Notes under the pieces: model-generated
What the model was told of the DNA's origin: nothing
What the model saw: only the letters and a program-made list of their open reading frames with translations
Database searches by the model: none
Shown here: positions 40,936-45,729 of the stretch, piece after piece
How the letters are laid out: each line of letters begins with the position of its first letter
How positions within the stretch are numbered: position 1 is the stretch's first letter
NCBI GenBank assembly: GCA_039917935.1
Contig: JBDSIM010000108.1
Coordinates: 1 to 45,729, forward strand
DNA length: 45,729 nucleotides
Reading direction: 5' to 3'
Source: Chryseosolibacter sp039917935
GTDB taxonomy: Bacteria > Bacteroidota > Bacteroidia > Cytophagales > Cyclobacteriaceae
Position numbers and translations under genes: made by a program

Positions 40936-42963
40936 TTAAACAATTTGTTTGAGTGCCTCCTGCACATTATGAACGGGCTGCTGGCAGGTCTTATGATAAC
41001 AGACATATATCGTGAGTAAATCATCAACAGCAGTTTTTCCTTCCAACAGAGGCAATTCACTGTCTTTTTTTTCCGTTCCCATAGATAAAACAAAAGGCTG
41101 ATAGGCCTGGAAAAATTCCCTGGCTCTCGATTCCAGATCAGGCCCGGCAAACGCTACTTCCGCCATCCCTTTTTTCATCTCGGTATACACGATACCCCAA
41201 TTTGACATGTAGTTCGGCTCCGAGGTTATCAGGTGACTCAACGAAAAAGTCATATTTTCTGAAAGAGTTCTCCATTGGTCATGGTCAAATAAGATACTCA
41301 GGTGAAACAGGTTCTGTGCCAACACCGAGTTGGAAGAAGGGATCACATTGTCAAAAATCTCTTTCCTGGACGCAATTAACTTCTCAGCATCCTGACTGGC
41401 ATATTGGAAAAAACCATCCTGGGAATCGTAAAAATTATCGATGGTAAATTGCATGAGCACTTTCGCACGGTGGACCCAATATTCATCAAACGTCACCTGA
41501 TACACACGAATACACGCCTGAATAAAATAAGCGTAGTCATCTAGAAATCCTGTTACGTTTGAGCGTTTATTTCTATAGGAACGATAAAGCGTCAGTCCCT
41601 CCATCAATTCATTTTCAATAAACCGCATATTCCTTAAGGCGGCCTGAAGGAAAAGTTTATTGCCCAGGGCTTTGTAGGCATCAATCAGTCCACTCACCAT
41701 CATGGCATTCCATCCGGCAATGATTTTATCATCGAGGCCGGGTTTAATCCTTTTATCCCGCACTGAAAGGAGCTTGTCTTTCGCTGCCCTCAATTTTTGT
41801 TGCCAAACCTCAGCCGTCAGGTTGTGTTTTTCCAAAAACACCGGATCATTTTGGACACGGATTAAAACATTCTTATCCGCTTCCCAATTCCCTTTTTCCG
41901 TTACGGAATAATAATCCATGAAAAAGTCGGCATCCTCACCTACTGTTTCTTGTATCTCTTTGAAGGTCCAGCTGTAGAATTTTCCCTCTTCTCCTTCGCT
42001 GTCGGCATCCAGTGCGGAGTAAAATCCACCGTTGCCATGCATCATCTCCGTTTGCAACCATTCAAATGTTTCTATGATAACCGTTTTGAATTCCTCGTCC
42101 TTCGTTAAAGCATATACCTCTGCATACAAACTCATGAGCTGGGCATTGTCATAGAGCATCTTTTCAAAATGTGGAATAAACCAGTATCTATCTACCGAGT
42201 ATCGTGAGAACCCGCCGCCTATCTGATCATAAATCCCACCCATGGCAATTTTTTTCAAAGTAAAGGTGATCTGTTCCAGGGATTCTTTGTTGCCAGTAAT
42301 GTGATAGTAACGCAATAACCACAGCCAGATAGATGGCATGATAAACTTAGGCTCCTTTTCCAATCCCCCCCACGTTTTATCAAATGCAGGCTGGAGTTTA
42401 TTATAAATCATATCAAGGTCGTTTCTCAGTTCACCGGAGACAGGATCTTTTTTAAATCTCGTGGCATTCTGTTGTGACAACAAGTTGGTGAGTTCAGAGG
42501 CCGTTTCTTCAATTTCCGTCCGTCGGCCGGTAAAGGCTTTGTTGATTCCCTCGATAACCTGTATCCACTGATCGGGTGGATAATAAGTGCCTCCATAAAA
42601 TGGTTTTTGATCGGGTGTTAAAAAAACATTCAAAGGCCAACCTCCATTTATGCCCATAGCTTGCACAGCTTCCATATAAATATGATCAATGTCAGGCCTT
42701 TCTTCCCGATCAACTTTTATACACACGAAGTGATTATTCATGATGCCAGCGATAACATCTTTTTCAAAAACCTCTCGTTCCATTACGTGACACCAATGGC
42801 AGGCGGAATAGCCAATGCTTACCAGAATAGGTTTGTTTTCTTGCCGCGCTCTCGACAACGCTTCTGTTCCCCACTCAAACCAATCTACAGGATTATGGGC
42901 ATGTTGAAGTAGATACGGCGAGGTGGCGTGTATCAGTCGGTTTGATCTTTTTATATCAGTCAT
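40936..42963 (-). CDS. DUF255 thioredoxin-domain protein (YyaL/SPATA20-like)
   Basis: A 675-residue protein. It has the DUF255 head (NRLIHATSPYLLQHAHNPVDWFEWGTEAL) leading to a thioredoxin fold with the CHWCHVM motif at residues about 55-61, then KVDREERPDIDHIYMEAVQ and GGWPLNVFLTPDQKPFYGGTYYPP. The rest is an (alpha/alpha)6 barrel like those of N-acylglucosamine epimerases, with FIPHFEKMLYDNAQL, GFYSALDADSEGEEGKFY and LDDYAYFIQACI. Its activity is unknown. The ATG at 42961-42963 starts the usual N-terminus; the frame runs seven codons further. It is followed on the minus strand by priA after 47 bp. Confidence 0.92.
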   Translation of the reverse strand: MTDIKRSNRLIHATSPYLLQHAHNPVDWFEWGTEALSRARQENKPILVSIGYSACHWCHVMEREVFEKDVIAGIMNNHFVCIKVDREERPDIDHIYMEAVQAMGINGGWPLNVFLTPDQKPFYGGTYYPPDQWIQVIEGINKAFTGRRTEIEETASELTNLLSQQNATRFKKDPVSGELRNDLDMIYNKLQPAFDKTWGGLEKEPKFIMPSIWLWLLRYYHITGNKESLEQITFTLKKIAMGGIYDQIGGGFSRYSVDRYWFIPHFEKMLYDNAQLMSLYAEVYALTKDEEFKTVIIETFEWLQTEMMHGNGGFYSALDADSEGEEGKFYSWTFKEIQETVGEDADFFMDYYSVTEKGNWEADKNVLIRVQNDPVFLEKHNLTAEVWQQKLRAAKDKLLSVRDKRIKPGLDDKIIAGWNAMMVSGLIDAYKALGNKLFLQAALRNMRFIENELMEGLTLYRSYRNKRSNVTGFLDDYAYFIQACIRVYQVTFDEYWVHRAKVLMQFTIDNFYDSQDGFFQYASQDAEKLIASRKEIFDNVIPSSNSVLAQNLFHLSILFDHDQWRTLSENMTFSLSHLITSEPNYMSNWGIVYTEMKKGMAEVAFAGPDLESRAREFFQAYQPFVLSMGTEKKDSELPLLEGKTAVDDLLTIYVCYHKTCQQPVHNVQEALKQIV

Positions 42964-42993
42964 CGTTTTTATGCTTCCGTACAAAAATTGGCC

Positions 42994-43971
42994 TTACAGC
43001 ATCCGATTTTTAATTCGCAATTCCTCTTCCTCAACATCCACACTGGATTTTAGTTCTCCTAGTTTTTTTAACGTATGCCTGAGAAATTGCTGGTGCGAGG
43101 TTGATTCCGGATGAAATGCTTTGTGGTTGATTGCAGATAAAATAGCCTTCCATTTTGTCATAAAGTCTATGGTGTCATCATCTGCATACCTGGCAAGAAA
43201 TTTCTCCCAGATGTAATCTTCCGCTTCCTCGGTCGGATGCAACATATCCGGCTTATAAAAACGATAATCCCGCAGATCATCCATCATAATTTCGAATGCT
43301 GGAAAGTATTCTACACCGTTAAAATTGCCTGCCACCGAATGACAAGCCAAACGCAGGACTGACTTACTGACGCTGTTGAGTTCCAGTGTATCTTTGACAT
43401 GTCTCACCGGACTAACGGTAAGGATAATCTTTATTTTTGGGTTCAATTGTTTTAAAGAATGGAAGAATGTTGAAAAGGAAGAAAGTATATCCTCGTGCCT
43501 CAGTAAGGATTTTGTAAAGAGATCCGCTGGCATTTTATGACAGTTCGCAACGATCTCGCCGGTATCCTTTCTTTCATATACCCAGGCTGTACCGTAGGTG
43601 ATGAGTAACCATTCTGCATCCTTCAAAAAAAAATGGTTAGTCTCCACCGTGTCTGCCAACCGGGAAATCAGCGCCGTTTTGTGCAGATCGGAAAATTCAG
43701 AGTGGAAATTAAAGTTATAATGTATATCGTGATGCTGGAGAAAAGTGTGGTCTGGCAACGGCTCATTGAATAAGCTACAGGTCAGTACCTTATGGATGGA
43801 TACGGGATTATATATCACACCGAATGGGTTGACGCTAGCATTCATTTTATGGAGTTTAAATCGGTGGCCAATGGCTTCTGAAAAGCACGATCCCTGGGTC
43901 AAAATTCCGCTTTTTAGGTTCATCCGCGCATTGGCCTTTGGAAGCGTCAGTTCCGTTCTAAATTCTTTCAT
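42994..43971 (-). CDS. GSCFA domain protein
   Basis: A 325-residue protein beginning MKEFRTELTLPKANARMNLKSGILTQGSCFSEAIGHRF, which carries the family signature GSCFSE. This is a Bacteroidota family of SGNH-hydrolase-like fold, thought to act on carbohydrate esters but of unknown substrate. A Ser nucleophile in GSCFS and the DMLHPTEEAEDYIWEKF region (a DxxH-type motif) near residue 240 fit an SGNH hydrolase. It starts ATG at 43969-43971 and is the first gene of a minus-strand run that includes the DUF255 gene and priA; the NagB fusion is divergent from it. Confidence 0.9.
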   Translation of the reverse strand: MKEFRTELTLPKANARMNLKSGILTQGSCFSEAIGHRFKLHKMNASVNPFGVIYNPVSIHKVLTCSLFNEPLPDHTFLQHHDIHYNFNFHSEFSDLHKTALISRLADTVETNHFFLKDAEWLLITYGTAWVYERKDTGEIVANCHKMPADLFTKSLLRHEDILSSFSTFFHSLKQLNPKIKIILTVSPVRHVKDTLELNSVSKSVLRLACHSVAGNFNGVEYFPAFEIMMDDLRDYRFYKPDMLHPTEEAEDYIWEKFLARYADDDTIDFMTKWKAILSAINHKAFHPESTSHQQFLRHTLKKLGELKSSVDVEEEELRIKNRML

Positions 43972-44057
43972 AATATGTTACCGCAAACACTTGAAAATTT
44001 CGCACATTTTAAGATACTTTACGTCTGGTCTTCAGGAACGCAAACCTATCCCAATTT

Positions 44058-45729
44058 ATGAACAACGACCTTACTGCCTTTGAAAAGATCCCGGTAAAAA
44101 TTTTTAAATCATCCGGTGAAGCCTCTTCTTATATCGCTGGTCAGATTGCCGAGCTCATAAAGGCACGACAGAAGGAAAATAGGCCCTGTATTTTAGGCCT
44201 TGCCACCGGGTCTACTCCTACCAGGGTGTATGCGGAGTTAGTAAGAATGCATAAAGAGGAAGGCCTGACTTTCAAAAATGTTCATTCCTTCAACCTGGAT
44301 GAATATTTCCCCATTAAGCCTGACGCCCTGCAAAGCTATGTCCGTTTCATGGGCGAGCATTTATTCAATCACATTGACATGCCGAAGGCTAACATCCATA
44401 TACCGGATGGGACCCTTTCTAAAGAGAAAGTAGCCGATTTTTGCCGCGATTATGAAAAGCAAATAGATGAGTTAGGCGGGATCGACATACAGGTGCTTGG
44501 GATCGGCCGGACTGGTCATATTGGTTTTAATGAACCCGGTTCGTCTGAAAGATCTCTGACGCGTTTGGTAACGCTTGATCAGGTAACGCGTATCGATGCC
44601 GCCAGCGATTTTTTTGGAGAAGAGAACGTTCCTCGAAAAGCCATCACTATGGGTGTCGGCTCAATCCTGAAAGCCCGTAAGGTATTTATGATGGCCTGGG
44701 GAGAGGGGAAGGCGGGCGTGATAAAAAAAGCCGTAGAAGGGCCTGTTACCGACAACATCCCGTCTTCATTTCTGCAAAAGCACACCGACTGCCTGGTGGT
44801 TCTGGATGAAGCTGCCTCCTCAGAATTGGTTCGGATAAAAACTCCGTGGGTACTGGATAGTATTGACTGGACCGATAAACTTATCCGCAAATCTGTGGTG
44901 TGGTTATGTCAGAAGGTAAAGAAACCTGTGCTGAAACTTACCAACCATGATTATATGGAACACGGGATGGGAGACATTATTACTGAATATGGTTCGGCGT
45001 ATAAAGTGAATATCAAGGTTTTTAACTATTTGCAACATACCATCACAGGATGGCCCGGAGGCAAACCTAATGCCGATGATTCAAACAGGCCCGAACGGGC
45101 AAAACCTTTTCCGAAAAAGGCTATTATTTTCTCTCCTCATCCTGATGATGATGTAATATCCATGGGAGGAACTTTTATCCGTTTGGTTGATCAGGGCCAC
45201 GAAGTTCACGTTGCCTACCAGACTTCGGGGAACATCGCCGTTTTCGACGATGACGCCATCCGGTTCGCCGATTTCGTTCGCGACTTCAATGTACAATTTG
45301 GTTTAAGCAAATCCGATGGGGAAAAGTTTTATAGCACCATTGTGCAGTCACTTGAAAATAAAGGGCCCGGACAAATTGATAGTCCCGAAGTATTGAGCAT
45401 CAAGGGCTTGATCAGACGTGGTGAGGCGAAAGCAGGTGGCCGGTACGTTGGTATTCCCGATGAACAGATGCATTTTCTGGATATGCCCTTTTATGAAACC
45501 GGTGCCGTAAAGAAAAAACCATTAGGGGAGGTGGATATCCAACTCATTGTTGATCTTCTGGCTAAAATCAAACCACATCAGATCTATGCCGCAGGTGATC
45601 TCTCCGACCCCCATGGCACACACCGCGTTTGCCTGGCTGCGATTTTTGAAGCCGTCAACCGTTTGAAGAACGAGTCATGGATGAAAGATTGTTGGGTGTG
45701 GCTATATCGCGGCGCATGGCAGGAATGGG
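44058..45729 (+). CDS. NagB/PIG-L fusion: glucosamine-6-phosphate deaminase-like protein with deacetylase domain, 3' end cut off
   Basis: 557 codons are visible and the frame is open to the window edge. Residues 1-280 resemble glucosamine-6-phosphate deaminase: LGLATGSTPTRVYAEL at 46-61, HSFNLDEYFPI (Asp81 is the position of E. coli Asp72), GIGRTGHIGFNEPGS at 148-162 and VPRKAITMGVGSI. In this last segment the canonical NDGHIAFNEP has Thr152 in place of the catalytic Asp (E. coli Asp141), while His154 and Glu159 remain. Residues about 350 onward resemble PIG-L/LmbE zinc deacetylases: SPHPDDDVISMGG (His361, Asp363-364) and DLSDPHGTHRVC. The pairing suggests use of N-acetylglucosamine-type sugars. 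The ATG at 44058 is divergent from the GSCFA gene by 86 bp. Confidence 0.85.
   Translation, partial: MNNDLTAFEKIPVKIFKSSGEASSYIAGQIAELIKARQKENRPCILGLATGSTPTRVYAELVRMHKEEGLTFKNVHSFNLDEYFPIKPDALQSYVRFMGEHLFNHIDMPKANIHIPDGTLSKEKVADFCRDYEKQIDELGGIDIQVLGIGRTGHIGFNEPGSSERSLTRLVTLDQVTRIDAASDFFGEENVPRKAITMGVGSILKARKVFMMAWGEGKAGVIKKAVEGPVTDNIPSSFLQKHTDCLVVLDEAASSELVRIKTPWVLDSIDWTDKLIRKSVVWLCQKVKKPVLKLTNHDYMEHGMGDIITEYGSAYKVNIKVFNYLQHTITGWPGGKPNADDSNRPERAKPFPKKAIIFSPHPDDDVISMGGTFIRLVDQGHEVHVAYQTSGNIAVFDDDAIRFADFVRDFNVQFGLSKSDGEKFYSTIVQSLENKGPGQIDSPEVLSIKGLIRRGEAKAGGRYVGIPDEQMHFLDMPFYETGAVKKKPLGEVDIQLIVDLLAKIKPHQIYAAGDLSDPHGTHRVCLAAIFEAVNRLKNESWMKDCWVWLYRGAWQEW

Noticed and set aside
42994..43971. GSCFA protein taken as a lipase with a signal peptide
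   Set aside because: The N-terminus is charged and lacks a hydrophobic segment, so export is not supported.

Overview
This window looks like chromosomal DNA from a member of the Bacteroidota, most likely a Cytophagales relative. The signs are the 30S protein THX, a type IX secretion C-terminal domain, the order parA-parB-DUF5683-dapB-lepB, DUF3999 and GSCFA family proteins, a NagB/PIG-L fusion, and promoters of the Bacteroidota form (TTG, a spacer of about 20, then TAnnTTTG). I see no complete insertion sequence, prophage, CRISPR array or tRNA.

Region by region. Positions 1-3660 (minus strand) hold thx followed by a trp operon: a 20-codon leader peptide with three consecutive Trp codons, a perfect 17-bp terminator hairpin, trpE, trpG, trpD and the start of trpC. 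Read together, the leader and hairpin form a classical transcription attenuator, the best regulatory find here. Positions 3772-6740 hold three small genes, the SRP RNA with a textbook promoter, a transaldolase and an FtsE-like ATPase. Positions 6756-14632 (minus) hold a large secreted esterase with PKD-like, PA14 and sorting domains, an ECF sigma/anti-sigma pair, the CCA-adding enzyme and a Tat-exported glycosidase-like protein. Positions 15534-23823 (plus) are a housekeeping block: pyrG, yidC, parA, parB, a DUF5683 gene, dapB and lepB. A DnaA box and two parS-like half-sites lie just before parA.

Positions 23909-27043 carry ung, apaG, a methyltransferase and a membrane coiled-coil protein. 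Positions 27054-35052 (minus) form an accessory cluster of a type best known from Planctomycetes: a PSCyt1/DUF1549/DUF1553 cytochrome, a degenerate zinc-ribbon protein, a DUF1501 Tat lipoprotein, a Tat-exported sugar isomerase-like protein, a DUF2231/cytochrome/LRR fusion and a LamG-like protein. It is probably an envelope redox or carbohydrate system of unknown chemistry. Positions 35245-36344 are the ribosomal operon rpsF-rpsR-rplI. Positions 36530-43971 (minus) hold an FKBP isomerase, a decayed DUF3999 gene with a one-base frameshift, priA, a DUF255 thioredoxin-like protein and a GSCFA protein. The window ends inside a NagB/PIG-L fusion gene.

Starts were moved inward from the longest open frame where a signal peptide, family N-terminus, ribosome-binding site or promoter position favoured a later ATG; each such case is stated in its entry. 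All functions are inferred by reading the sequence; no database search was run.
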